DNA of 5,729 nucleotides from Oscillospiraceae bacterium (GTDB lineage Bacteria > Bacillota > Clostridia > Oscillospirales > Oscillospiraceae), in the NCBI GenBank assembly GCA_016296045.1, contig JAEDKB010000115.1, positions 1 through 5,729 on the forward strand, in the 5' to 3' direction. This document shows positions 1-5,729 of this stretch, piece after piece (the stretch's first letter is position 1; every line of letters begins with the position of its first letter). The notes under the pieces are model-generated. The model ran no database searches. It worked only from the letters and a program-made list of their open reading frames with translations, and was not told where the DNA came from. The translations under genes were made by a program, and so were the position numbers.

Positions 1-18
1 TCGCCAAAATAAGGCGTT

Positions 19-906
19 TTATACTTGATTTGAAAGCCGTTTGTTTTTCAGGAATGACGGAATGTTTCCACGCAAAAACGCCGCGTAACGCTTGAACTCT
101 GCTCGGTAGGTACTGTACTCCTCCTTTTTTGCATTGAGGAAAAGCTGGCCAATACAGTAAAAGCGGAAAAAAGCCTCTTTAGGTGCAAGCGCGGGGTACT
201 TTTCTTCGATCAGTGCTTTGGAGCGATCCGCATAATACAGTGCGTCCAAAAAAATGCTTCCGCCGCCGCTGCGTGTGACGCTGCCGGTATTGTTGACAAC
301 ATAATAGAAGCTATGATCGAGGGCAGCATCTCCGCCAAACTTATCAAACAGCAGAATACAGAAATAAAAATCCTCTACCCTTCTGCCTTCGGGGATACGC
401 ATACCGTCCGAAAAGACCTCCGCGCGAAACAGGCGTGTGCACAGCGAGCAATTCCCCGTCCAGTCCAGCAGTCCGCCGATGGCTTCTTCTGAAGATTTCC
501 GTGTCAGCCGGTTCGTAAAGGGCGGCTCCGTTATATGTTCTTCAATCACATTGCACCTGCCGCTGTCCAACATAGGTAAGTTTTCACGCTCCATTACGGA
601 CATGAGCGTTTCATACATTTCCGGCGCAATATAATCATCGCTGTCAACAAAGCCGATATACTCACCACGGGCATGGTCAATCCCGAGATTTCTCGCGGAG
701 GCAGCGCCGCCGTTGGGCTTATGGAATACACGGATACGCGGATCTGCTTTGGCAAGCTCATCACAAAGGGCGCCACTGCCATCCGGCGAGCCGTCCTCGA
801 CCAAAAGGATCTCCAAATCGGAAACGGTCTGCCGCAAAATGCTTTCCACACAGCGTCTTAACGTCTCTTCGGCACGATAGACCGGAACGATCACGCTCAG
901 CTTCAT
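19..906 (-). CDS. GT2 (GT-A fold) glycosyltransferase, 295 aa
   Basis: Inverting-type glycosyltransferase that probably adds a sugar to the growing lipid-linked repeat unit on the cytoplasmic side. The GT2 hallmarks come in order: LSVIVPVYRAEETLRRCVES (3-22), the nucleotide-binding VEDGSPDGS (36-44), KPNGGAASARNLGI (63-76), and GEYIGFVDSDDYI (81-93) with the metal-binding D-x-D at 88-90. VEDFYF (177-182) follows, its E178/D179 lying where the catalytic base of this family is found, and YYVVNNTGSVTRS (201-213) matches the usual late motif. After about residue 215 comes a helical tail rich in Lys, Phe and Tyr that may touch the membrane surface but holds no membrane span. Length is typical. The start is supported by the conserved N-terminal strand, a GAGG 7 bases upstream (complement of 914-917), and the ATGA overlap with the gene before. 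The TAA stop lies 18 bases from the window edge, so the next gene or a terminator is out of view. Confidence 0.94.
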   Translation of the reverse strand: MKLSVIVPVYRAEETLRRCVESILRQTVSDLEILLVEDGSPDGSGALCDELAKADPRIRVFHKPNGGAASARNLGIDHARGEYIGFVDSDDYIAPEMYETLMSVMERENLPMLDSGRCNVIEEHITEPPFTNRLTRKSSEEAIGGLLDWTGNCSLCTRLFRAEVFSDGMRIPEGRRVEDFYFCILLFDKFGGDAALDHSFYYVVNNTGSVTRSGGGSIFLDALYYADRSKALIEEKYPALAPKEAFFRFYCIGQLFLNAKKEEYSTYRAEFKRYAAFLRGNIPSFLKNKRLSNQV

Positions 907-2051
907 CTCTGCGCCTCGCAGGCAGGGCTCATCGGTCCATTCGTCGGCTGCTCCGGCAGTGCTCCGGCAAGCAGCTTCTCACTGAACCGGCACAGCCGCT
1001 CCGCAGCCGTTGTCCCGTTCCATACTTCACGCATCAGGGTATATGCGTTACGCGATATCCGTTCACGGAAAGCTTTATCGCTTGCAACCCGATAAAGCGC
1101 CTCTTGCAGCGCTTTTTCATCATTGCAGGGATAGAAGACACCATTTTCTCCGTTGCGGATCAGCACCCTTGCCGCTCCGGCTTCATCGGAGATCACCGCG
1201 GCACAACCGCTGCCCATCGCCTCACTGACAACCGCTCCCCATCCCTCACGCTTATCGCTGTTCAAAAGGAAAATATGGGAAGCGCGCATCATTTCGCGCA
1301 CCTTTTCTGAAGGCATGCTTCCGGTCAGAAACACGCAGTCCTCTATGTGATTGTCTTTGATCTGCATACGCAGCTTTTCTTCAAGCGGACCCATACCGAT
1401 CAGCTTCATCTCAAAGCGCACGCCGTTATCTTTCAGGTACTTTGCAGCGGAAAGCGCTCTGTCAGGATGCTTCAGCTCCACGAGCCTTCCGACCCAGACA
1501 ATTTGAATCACGTCGTCACCGCGCTGCTTCAACACCTGCTCCATATCCAGCTCAGGCACTTCGGGAAAATAGCCCCAACGGAGAAGCTTTTCCTTTGGCA
1601 TCCCAACAAACCGAAAGTCAGACGCGGCATCCGCACCGGTACAGAGAATATAATAGTTCTTTTTCCGGTTTGCGGTATGCTGCCGGTAAATTGCGGAAAA
1701 ATTCTTCGGTTTCAGCAGCGACTTTTTACCTTTTTTGAAAATACGTTCCGTAAAACGGAAGGTCAGTTTGTTTTCCTTCAGCCTCGGTGCAAGGTAGTAT
1801 TCTTCACAGGCTCCCGCGACAACAACATCCGCCTGTGTGCAAAGCTCGATGGCGTGCTGTCTTGCGGCGTCACTTTCCCAGGCGTTGATCACATAAGGGT
1901 ATATTTCCGACCAGTCGGTGAAGCCCAGCTTCTTCGTTGCCTCGGACATCGGCTTGGTTGTGATAAAGTGAAAGTCGCACAGTTCATTCCATCTTTGACA
2001 CAGCGGAATCTGATAGTGTCCAAACGTGTTGGAAATAAAAATCAATTTCAT
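903..2051 (-). CDS. GT4-type (GT-B fold) glycosyltransferase, 382 aa
   Basis: Second retaining-type glycosyltransferase of the operon, expected to add one sugar of the repeat unit in the cytoplasm; specificity unknown. Numbering is from the ATG at 2051. The N-terminal domain begins MKLIFISNTFGHYQIPLCQR, with a His-Tyr-Gln block near residues 12-14 that is common in acceptor-side loops. The donor domain starts with QIVWVGRLVELKHPDRAL (183-200). KLIGMGP (216-222), CVFLTGS (239-245) and the catalytic-region motif REGWGAVVSEAM (268-279) follow, the last holding a clean EX7E pair, E269 and E277. After the domain ends there is a Pro-rich tail of about 20 residues that looks disordered. Alternative starts are GTG at 2060 and ATG at 2057 in the same frame. 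I chose 2051 because AGGTGA lies 5 bases upstream of it, while the other two lack a usable site. The TGA overlaps the next gene's ATG by 4 bases. Confidence 0.92.
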   Translation of the reverse strand: MKLIFISNTFGHYQIPLCQRWNELCDFHFITTKPMSEATKKLGFTDWSEIYPYVINAWESDAARQHAIELCTQADVVVAGACEEYYLAPRLKENKLTFRFTERIFKKGKKSLLKPKNFSAIYRQHTANRKKNYYILCTGADAASDFRFVGMPKEKLLRWGYFPEVPELDMEQVLKQRGDDVIQIVWVGRLVELKHPDRALSAAKYLKDNGVRFEMKLIGMGPLEEKLRMQIKDNHIEDCVFLTGSMPSEKVREMMRASHIFLLNSDKREGWGAVVSEAMGSGCAAVISDEAGAARVLIRNGENGVFYPCNDEKALQEALYRVASDKAFRERISRNAYTLMREVWNGTTAAERLCRFSEKLLAGALPEQPTNGPMSPACEAQR

Positions 2052-2056
2052 TGGCA

Positions 2057-2062
2057 TCACCT
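2057..2062 (-). promoter_or_regulatory. Ribosome binding site that decides the start of the 903-2051 glycosyltransferase
   Basis: On the minus strand AGGTGA is followed by TGCCA and then the ATG at 2051. The TGA of this site is the stop codon of the DUF362-ferredoxin gene. The same bases contain possible in-frame GTG (2060) and ATG (2057) starts, but those would have only the A-rich GAAAAATC region upstream and no good ribosome binding site. This favours the shorter, 382-residue protein. Confidence 0.65.
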
Positions 2063-3208
2063 GATTTTTCTGTAAATCCGCTTCGCAGTTGTCAGCGCAC
2101 GGGTAACAAAGGTATCCTTCAGATCAATCGCCTTTTTGGGGCACATCTCCTGACAGCAATAGCAGCAGATACATTTCGACTGGTCAAATACCGGCTTGCC
2201 ATCAAGGCGAAGCGCACCCTGCGGACAGTTCTTTACACAGATTCCACAGGAAACGCATTTCTTTTTATCAAACTGCGGGTATTTTTTCATGTGCCTGCTC
2301 AAAAAACGGTAAACGGGTTTTGGCAGGCGGTTGGAGAGGCTATTCGCGGAGTTCGCAGGCATTTTGAAGTTTTTGACCGACAGCTGCGCAATCTTTTCCG
2401 CAAGAGCGGCGTCCTCCTGCATGGTAACAAGTCCTCGCCGGATGGCATTCTCCAGTGTTTTTACTTCTTCCGGCCGCATGCCGATCAGCTTCGCGCCAAC
2501 ATAGTCAACATCGTGCGCGTTTTCCGAGGCAATGATCGCGCCGATCTCGCGAGGCTCACCGGCGGAAGGTCCGGAGCCCTCCATTCCCACAACCGCATCC
2601 AAGATGGAAAGCGTCGGTGCAATGCATTGATAGAGATCGACCAGCATGTTGGAAAAGTCGTTGACCTCCTTAAACTGTGCGTGCAACGCGCTGCGCTGCT
2701 CTGCCGGCAGGGTTCCGTAGAGGTTTTTCACGCAGCCGGTATAACGGGTGTATTCGTGCGTTTTCAGCTTGGCAATATTGATAAAGATATCGCGGTCAAG
2801 GGCCATATTGCACATGCGGAACGTCTTACAGCACTCTCCGTCGCAGCTTCGCTCGATAACCTCTCGGTCAAAAGTCAGCTCCGCACCTGTCTTTTGCGCT
2901 GCCTCTTCATAACCGGCGGCCCGGTACACAGCGCGTAGCCATGCCTCATCATGTACGCCGGCAGGATTATCGCCGATCCGCACCTCTGCCCCGCGCAGGA
3001 TAAACCACTTTGCCGCGGCAGCGACCAGCGTTGGGTGGGTCGTCATCGCCTGCTCTGCCGTTGCTTTCGTCAGGCCGTTCACTTTTATAAAAACACGTTT
3101 TCCGGAAAAGTCAGATATCCCGGGAAACCGCACAGACAAGATAGTCGAAATGTGTTTTTCGACAGCAGCGTATTCATAGGTGTTGCATTTTTCCAGATAC
3201 AGTTGCAT
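2057..3208 (-). CDS. DUF362 protein with C-terminal 2x[4Fe-4S] ferredoxin domain, 383 aa
   Basis: A putative cytoplasmic iron-sulfur redox protein of unknown reaction. Residues 1 to about 260 match the DUF362 pattern: VFIKVNGL (39-46) and THP (57-59), GDNPAG (79-84), INIAKLKTHEYTRYTG (143-158) followed by VKNLYG (160-165), and DAVVGMEGSGPSAGEP (204-219) with a later VDYVGAKLIGM (234-244). A linker of about 55 residues leads to a bacterial-type ferredoxin domain with two classic motifs, C318-x2-C321-x2-C324-x3-C328-P and C346-x2-C349-x2-C352-x3-C356-P, predicting two [4Fe-4S] clusters. The DUF362 part carries a further cysteine group, C122, C126, C127 and C133. There is no Tat or Sec signal and no membrane segment. 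The ATG is preceded by AGGAGAT with good spacing, and only 12 bases separate it from the polymerase stop. The domain assignment is firm. A role in glycan modification is inferred only from position; electron transfer or cofactor chemistry for another pathway remains possible. Confidence 0.92.
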   Translation of the reverse strand: MQLYLEKCNTYEYAAVEKHISTILSVRFPGISDFSGKRVFIKVNGLTKATAEQAMTTHPTLVAAAAKWFILRGAEVRIGDNPAGVHDEAWLRAVYRAAGYEEAAQKTGAELTFDREVIERSCDGECCKTFRMCNMALDRDIFINIAKLKTHEYTRYTGCVKNLYGTLPAEQRSALHAQFKEVNDFSNMLVDLYQCIAPTLSILDAVVGMEGSGPSAGEPREIGAIIASENAHDVDYVGAKLIGMRPEEVKTLENAIRRGLVTMQEDAALAEKIAQLSVKNFKMPANSANSLSNRLPKPVYRFLSRHMKKYPQFDKKKCVSCGICVKNCPQGALRLDGKPVFDQSKCICCYCCQEMCPKKAIDLKDTFVTRALTTAKRIYRKIR

Positions 3209-3215
3209 CCCCGTG

Positions 3216-3222
3216 ATCTCCT
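3216..3222 (-). promoter_or_regulatory. Ribosome binding site of the DUF362-ferredoxin gene, overlapping the polymerase stop codon
   Basis: On the minus strand the sequence reads AGGAGAT, 7 bases before the ATG at 3208. Its first two bases are the last two of the TAG stop of the EpsG-like gene (complement of 3221-3223). This is the best ribosome binding site in the window. A ribosome finishing the polymerase would stop directly on it, which suggests coupling, although the site also looks strong enough for independent initiation. Confidence 0.75.
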
Positions 3223-4291
3223 ATTCCCAATAGAAATGAAATGGTGACAAAGAAGGCGCACTCCGAAGACGGTAAACCAGAAGCAGAACAGAGAGCAGCA
3301 TGACAAGCACTTTCAGTATCAGCCGTTTGCGCGGATCGCTGATCTTTTTCAGCGCGATTGCCGTAACAGCAAATGTCGCAGGAAGAAAATAATAGGAAGG
3401 CCGTTCCGCAGTTCTTGTAAACAAACGTGCGATCCAGAGAACGGCTGCAATCAGACTCACATTATACAGCACCAGCGCATCCGGTCTTTCCTCGAGGACC
3501 TGTCTGCTCAGCATCAAGGATAGTGCATTCATCAAAAGGACTATCATCAAGAAGATTCCGCCGTTACCGGTCTCCTCAATGTCATAGTTGTAATCCAGTG
3601 CTGAGTTGAACCAGCTCTGAAACACGTCGAGAAAGGCGATAAAGACCGTTGCTGCCAACGCCAGGAAAAAGAAATTTGAGAAGGACAGCTTTCGGTGCGC
3701 AATGAAATAGACGATCAAAAACATGATCGAAGAACGGTGCGTCAAAAACGCTGGCAGCATCAAAAGCAAGAACGGAAGAAGCTTTCGCTTTCTCGAGTAG
3801 TCGACGGCAAGCAGGCAAAATGCAATCGCGAGTCCCTGCCGCATACCGGTCACGATAAACAGGAAGGAGCCAAGCGTCACATGGAAAAAGATCGTCAGAA
3901 GCTCTCCATCACCGTTCTTTTCGACAAATCGAATAAAGGAAAAGGTAGTGATGAGCGCATAGACGCAGAGAAAGAATGTCGGATCCGTACTGATGCGTGA
4001 GCAAAGGTACATCAGCACATACAGTCCAGGCTCGTTATCAGAATAATCCCATGCCTCGGAAAACGTCATCTCGGAAATTCTTCTGAGATGCGTTATATAC
4101 TGTATCGTATCCGTCCCGACGCGGTAACCGCGAAGGCCCAGTATGATGAACATTGGCATCGACGCGACCACGATATAAGGGAGAAGCTTTTTCCTTCGCA
4201 CACTTGCCGAAATATCGCGGCCGAGATACTTGTTATCAAAGGCAATATCCAATATGGCAGGCAGCAGCGCCGCAATGATATAAATCGTCAT
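3221..4291 (-). CDS. EpsG-family (Wzy-like) polysaccharide polymerase, multi-pass membrane protein, 356 aa
   Basis: Likely inner-membrane polymerase that joins lipid-linked repeat units into the long polysaccharide. It is very hydrophobic, with roughly ten to twelve membrane segments by eye (for example 2-18, 36-53, 105-120, 131-148, 171-184, 206-222, 246-262, 273-290, 325-340). Features typical of the EpsG family are LRGYRVGTDTIQY (53-65, with the conserved R-x-G-x-D pattern), EPGLYVLMY (87-95), TGMRQGLAIA (148-157), the loop THRSS (184-188) and the late AERPSYYF (295-302). Arg54, Arg57, Asp61, Arg151, His185 and Arg297 are candidate functional residues by position, not by proof. The ATG start overlaps the preceding glycosyltransferase stop (ATGA); GGAAG (complement of 4300-4304, 8-base spacer) is a modest ribosome binding site, so reinitiation from upstream translation is likely. 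The stop TAG lies inside the ribosome binding site of the next gene. It could be an O-antigen-type polymerase of a sister family, but the 'RGYRVGTDT' and 'GMRQG' blocks favour EpsG. Confidence 0.9.
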   Translation of the reverse strand: MTIYIIAALLPAILDIAFDNKYLGRDISASVRRKKLLPYIVVASMPMFIILGLRGYRVGTDTIQYITHLRRISEMTFSEAWDYSDNEPGLYVLMYLCSRISTDPTFFLCVYALITTFSFIRFVEKNGDGELLTIFFHVTLGSFLFIVTGMRQGLAIAFCLLAVDYSRKRKLLPFLLLMLPAFLTHRSSIMFLIVYFIAHRKLSFSNFFFLALAATVFIAFLDVFQSWFNSALDYNYDIEETGNGGIFLMIVLLMNALSLMLSRQVLEERPDALVLYNVSLIAAVLWIARLFTRTAERPSYYFLPATFAVTAIALKKISDPRKRLILKVLVMLLSVLLLVYRLRSAPSLSPFHFYWE

Positions 4292-5553
4292 ACTGTTTTC
4301 TTCCGCATGATTGTTTCATAAAGCTCTTTTGTGATCTGCGCATTCTTTTTGTCGTGGTCGTCGGCGGCGCGGCAGCGCGCATTGGCAGAAAGCCGCTTTG
4401 CAAGTTCTTTGTCGTCAAAAATGCGGCTGATCTGATGGGCAAGCCAGTATGGCGCATCGTATTGGTAGAGGAGCCCTTCCTTCTCGTTGTCTATCATGCT
4501 TGGTATTCCGCCGACATAAGAGGCAACGCACGGCGTTCCCACCATCATCGCCTCCGCCAAAGCATTGGGGGAATTATCTATTGCCGAAGGATGCACATAG
4601 ACATGTGCCTTTGTCATTTCCTCCGCCATTTTCTCGGCGGAAAGGCTGCCTAAAAAACAGACATTTTCCTTTAAATCCAATTTTTTAATGAGAGAACGAA
4701 TGTATTTTTCATACCCTGTACAGCGCAGCCGACGCTTCCAGCCGCCGCTGCACGGCGCAGAACCGGCAAAGCAGACGGTAATATCCGGGTATTTGCCCTT
4801 AAGCTGCGCAACTGCCTCCAAAAGAAAATGCGCACCCTTGATCGAAGTGGACGCGGCACTGGAGAAAATCCGGTACAGTGTACAGGTCTCCAAAGACCAT
4901 TCCGCATGATAAAATGGCTCACGAAGGATCTCTGGCGAATAAACATAGCTGCCCTTAGATCCAAGTTCCTCGGAGCAAAGCCTGTCCCAGTCCGTACGGC
5001 CCATTAGATAGTCCGCACGGGCGATCACCTTTTGCTCATATTGCCCGCCAAGCCGGTACATCTTCGCACGGGCCAGCGGGGAGCTTTTGGAGATATAGTC
5101 CATCAGTGTCCGGCTTTTTTGCCACTTGTAGGGCAGCGCTCCGTGATTGTGCACAGCGATCATCGAAATAATCCCCTGCAGCGATACCACATAGGTCTGT
5201 TCCGGGCAGGCTTTCATCAGCGCCCATGCGGGCGTGTTTTCCGTGCCGTGAATATGAATGATATCCGGCCGGACTTCCTCCACGATTTGGCGGAAGAAGG
5301 GCTCCATCGAGGCGTCATATCGGAAAAAACTATGTACCTTGCGCGGCACGGCATAATGCGCCGAACCGTTCACCGTAACCTTTTGGATCTTTTTTGTATG
5401 CCGCAGAGGAAAGCAGGCGGCAAGCTCAATATTTTCCTCGCGCCGCAGTTGGTCAAACTCCGCCGAAAGCCAGCCGCCGCCCGTCCCATTGGAAATGCCC
5501 ATTGCCGCGGCGGCTTCCGGCAATGGCATATTGCACAGCCATAATACTCTCAT
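4288..5553 (-). CDS. GT4-type (GT-B fold) glycosyltransferase, 421 aa
   Basis: Probably transfers a sugar from a nucleotide-sugar donor to a lipid-linked polysaccharide precursor on the cytoplasmic face; donor and acceptor cannot be read from the sequence. The N-terminal domain opens with a hydrophobic strand (MRVLWLCNMP) followed by a Gly-rich loop near residues 22-27 (NGTGGG). HIHGTE (100-105) and SLQG (124-127) sit where GT4 enzymes line the active-site cleft. The C-terminal donor domain shows SIKG (237-240), CFAGS (261-265), the segment YEKYIRSLIKKLDL (281-294), FLGSL (300-304), then HPSAIDNSPNALAEAM (321-336) and VGGIPSMI (347-354). The usual EX7E pair is present as D326/E334, so the first acidic residue is Asp rather than Glu. 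Length is normal for the family and there is no signal peptide or membrane segment. The ATG start is supported by GGGAG (complement of 5559-5563) with a 5-base spacer. It overlaps the upstream stop by 4 bases, and its own TGA overlaps the polymerase start by 4 bases. Confidence 0.92.
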   Translation of the reverse strand: MRVLWLCNMPLPEAAAAMGISNGTGGGWLSAEFDQLRREENIELAACFPLRHTKKIQKVTVNGSAHYAVPRKVHSFFRYDASMEPFFRQIVEEVRPDIIHIHGTENTPAWALMKACPEQTYVVSLQGIISMIAVHNHGALPYKWQKSRTLMDYISKSSPLARAKMYRLGGQYEQKVIARADYLMGRTDWDRLCSEELGSKGSYVYSPEILREPFYHAEWSLETCTLYRIFSSAASTSIKGAHFLLEAVAQLKGKYPDITVCFAGSAPCSGGWKRRLRCTGYEKYIRSLIKKLDLKENVCFLGSLSAEKMAEEMTKAHVYVHPSAIDNSPNALAEAMMVGTPCVASYVGGIPSMIDNEKEGLLYQYDAPYWLAHQISRIFDDKELAKRLSANARCRAADDHDKKNAQITKELYETIMRKKTV

Positions 5554-5729
5554 AAGTTCTCCCGTTGGTCTGTCTTGACCATCCGATGTAAGTCCTCCAT
5601 CAGCATTTGCTGCATGGTTTCCTTATTGTGATATCTTCGCCCGCACTCCCATGCGTTGCGGATCGTTTGGTCATAAAATGCTTTGTCACGCAGAAGCAGC
5701 TCCAACTTCTGCAAAACCTCGTTCTTATT
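5550..5729 (-). CDS. C-terminal fragment of a protein, probably a GT4-type glycosyltransferase (5' end beyond window)
   Basis: An open frame enters from the right edge and ends at TGA (complement of 5550-5552), giving the last 59 residues. It begins NKNEVLQKLELLLRD and ends TDQRENL. The fragment looks helical and charged. Its pattern of a leucine-rich helix, a 'LLRDKAFYDQ' stretch, an 'NAWECGRRYH' segment and a final amphipathic helix resembles the C-terminal tail of GT-B fold (GT4) glycosyltransferases, where the last helices cross back to the N-terminal domain. No catalytic motif falls in the window, so the family call is an inference helped by the neighbours. Its stop overlaps the start of the next gene by 4 bases (ATGA), so the two are probably translationally coupled. 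It could instead be another cytoplasmic enzyme of the same pathway. Confidence 0.7.
   Translation of the reverse strand, partial: NKNEVLQKLELLLRDKAFYDQTIRNAWECGRRYHNKETMQQMLMEDLHRMVKTDQRENL
5559..5563 (-). promoter_or_regulatory. Ribosome binding site of the 4288-5553 glycosyltransferase
   Basis: GGGAG on the minus strand lies 5 bases before the ATG at 5553, inside the last codons of the gene upstream. It supports this ATG as the true start and fits coupled translation through the ATGA overlap. Confidence 0.6.

Noticed and set aside
1..21. A short hairpin just after the GT2 stop codon (CGCC and GGCG arms at 2-5 and 13-16, 7-base loop)
   Set aside because: The stem is only 4 base pairs and the bases that would hold a minus-strand T-run lie outside the window. 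It is too weak to call a terminator from what is visible.
1347..2075. A 242-codon open frame on the plus strand opposite the second GT4 gene
   Set aside because: It is antisense to a gene with a clean EX7E motif. The protein is rich in His, Arg, Phe and Leu without domain patterns, as expected of a shadow frame.
2806..2845. Reading the C122-C133 group as a third ferredoxin cluster motif
   Set aside because: The spacing C-x3-C-C-x5-C does not match any standard [4Fe-4S] or [2Fe-2S] motif, so it is reported only as an observation.
2051..2938. A 295-codon open frame on the plus strand opposite the DUF362-ferredoxin gene
   Set aside because: It lies wholly antisense to a gene with clear domain motifs. 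Its translation shows no recognisable family, and it would run against the operon.
5032..5544. A 170-codon open frame on the plus strand opposite the first GT4 gene
   Set aside because: It mirrors the well-supported glycosyltransferase and has no recognisable motif of its own.
1..5729. CRISPR array, tRNA or rRNA gene, insertion sequence or long repeats
   Set aside because: No evenly spaced repeats, RNA-like folds, transposase motifs or paired terminal repeats were seen, and nearly every base is in a supported coding region.

Overview
The window is a slice of a surface-polysaccharide (exopolysaccharide or capsule) biosynthesis operon. Every supported gene lies on the minus strand, so transcription runs from the right edge to the left. 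The likely source is a low-to-mid G+C Gram-positive anaerobe of the Clostridia. This is an inference from the EpsG-type polymerase, AGGAG-like ribosome binding sites, roughly balanced base composition and a ferredoxin-type iron-sulfur protein. The sequence does not fix the genus.

In transcription order the layout is: (1) the last 59 codons of a protein cut by the right edge, probably a glycosyltransferase; (2) a GT4-type glycosyltransferase at 4288-5553; (3) an EpsG/Wzy-like multi-pass membrane polymerase at 3221-4291; (4) a DUF362 protein with a C-terminal pair of [4Fe-4S] cluster motifs at 2057-3208; (5) a second GT4-type glycosyltransferase at 903-2051; (6) a GT2 glycosyltransferase at 19-906. 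The genes are packed with almost no spacing. Three junctions are 4-base ATGA overlaps. One has a ribosome binding site covering the stop codon of the gene before it, and one has a ribosome binding site made partly from the upstream stop codon. I see no promoter, operator or terminator inside the window, so the start of the transcription unit lies off the right edge. The window is essentially all coding; no stretch approaching 300 bases lacks a gene.

The glycosyltransferases would build a repeat unit on a lipid carrier at the inner face of the membrane, and the EpsG-like protein would polymerise it. The odd member is the DUF362-ferredoxin protein. It is a redox-looking cytoplasmic protein with no known role in glycan assembly, yet it is locked by translational coupling into the middle of the operon. 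It also carries an extra cluster of four cysteines inside the DUF362 domain. It is the best candidate for new biology here, perhaps a redox modification of a sugar or lipid-linked intermediate, but that role is a hypothesis. No RNA genes, mobile elements, CRISPR arrays or notable repeats were seen.
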